A stretch of 64,000 bases of DNA from positions 62,001-126,000 of the forward strand of contig NZ_JRJE01000009.1 in NCBI RefSeq assembly GCF_000763295.1, written 5' to 3'. This DNA is from Thalassospira australica. GTDB taxonomy: Bacteria; Pseudomonadota; Alphaproteobacteria; Rhodospirillales; Thalassospiraceae. The notes under the pieces are model-generated. The model was given only the letters and a program-made list of their open reading frames with translations, was not told the origin of the DNA and made no database searches. The translations under genes and the position numbers were made by a program. This document shows positions 63,805-64,000 of this stretch, piece by piece (the stretch's first letter is position 1; each line of letters starts with the position of its first letter).

Positions 63805-64000
63805 ATGAACATCCTGCTAGCAGATGATCACGACCTCGTTAGAGACGGGATCACTTCCTTCCTAAAACTCGCAGCGCCGGAAGTAGAAGTCGCGCAGGCG
63901 AAAGACTTCGCAGAAGCACTTGCCGTCGTCGACGGAGAAACCACCGTCGAACTGACAATTCTCGACCTGAACATGCCGGGTATGAACGGGCTGTCAGGGC
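63805..64000 (+). CDS. NarL/FixJ-type response regulator, 3' truncated by window edge
   Basis: ATG at 63805 opens MNILLADDHDLVRDGITSFL; the acidic pocket DDHD and phospho-acceptor Asp in LTILDLNMPGMNGLSG are visible before the window ends. Only the first 65 codons of the receiver domain are present, so the output domain is not seen. The start MxILLADDHDLVRxxI and the LDLxMPGMNGL block match the regulator at 20814-21491, so a LuxR-type C-terminus is probable. Confidence 0.88.
   Translation, partial: MNILLADDHDLVRDGITSFLKLAAPEVEVAQAKDFAEALAVVDGETTVELTILDLNMPGMNGLSG

Overview
The window looks like a chromosomal segment of an alphaproteobacterium with about 53-55% GC. Gene order and family content point to the Rhodospirillales, and a Thalassospira-like organism is my best guess from memory; this is inference and no database was searched. 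Supporting signs are the F1-ATPase zeta inhibitor (DUF1476) beside the purine genes, the comF-grxC-nitrilase block with an NDUFAF5-like methyltransferase, the hflK-hflC-DUF2065-degP run, the divergent serB/miaA pair followed by ilvB-ilvN-ilvC, and the block hisG-hisD-UPF0262-LMW phosphatase-infA-maf-rng-yacG-tRNA-Phe. I see no insertion sequence, prophage, plasmid gene, CRISPR array or rRNA operon.

Layout. 1-10.9 kb: a conserved housekeeping block (nitrilase-like amidase, glutaredoxin, ComF, methyltransferase) is interrupted by two self-regulated metabolic cassettes: GntR regulator + PhyH dioxygenase + SAF-domain dehydrogenase, and LysR regulator / GST + three-domain flavo-iron-sulfur reductase. 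A small frameshifted gene follows. 11-14 kb: sfsA, map, radC and a VOC gene. 14-18.3 kb: envelope and signalling genes (MipA/OmpV porin-like protein, membrane-bound AraC regulator, GAF-HD-GYP protein). 18.5-27.3 kb: purine synthesis (purB, purC, purS-purQ-purL) interspersed with a PEBP protein, a NarL-type regulator, the ATPase zeta inhibitor and an NRDE protein. 27.3-33 kb: mrp and hflK-hflC-DUF2065-degP (Fe-S delivery and membrane protein quality control). 33-34.7 kb: a fold-IV aminotransferase resembling (R)-amine transaminases, divergent from an Lrp/AsnC regulator. 34.8-41.2 kb: serB, a Phd/VapC toxin-antitoxin pair, miaA and ilvBNC. 41.3-50.6 kb: accessory genes (MFS exporter, pseudouridine-phosphate glycosidase, flavin-binding protein with a MocR regulator, photolyase, CYTH-CHAD protein, orphan lipoprotein). 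50.7-59.4 kb: the tRNA-Phe/yacG/rng/maf/infA/his/murA/dcd block. 59.5-64 kb: two identical tRNA-Thr genes, an unknown polytopic membrane protein, a UDP-glucuronate-epimerase-like gene, a SprA-related protein with a damaged zinc motif, and the start of a second NarL-type regulator.

How the genes work together. Most of the window is anabolic and quality-control core: four of the purine steps, the first two branched-chain amino acid steps, late serine synthesis, two histidine steps, peptidoglycan commitment and dNTP supply. Accessory cassettes are inserted between these conserved units, each carrying its own regulator and usually a recognisable palindromic operator candidate. The most interesting items are: a mirrored 21-bp repeat in the two divergent 5' leaders of mrp and hflK; a 14-codon leader ORF ending in Arg-Cys-Cys-Arg just before ilvB; a MocR regulator lacking the PLP lysine; the SprA-type protein with EExxH instead of HExxH; an A9-tract frameshift in a small conserved gene; a 10-bp duplication at the antitoxin/toxin junction; and the (R)-amine-transaminase-like enzyme.
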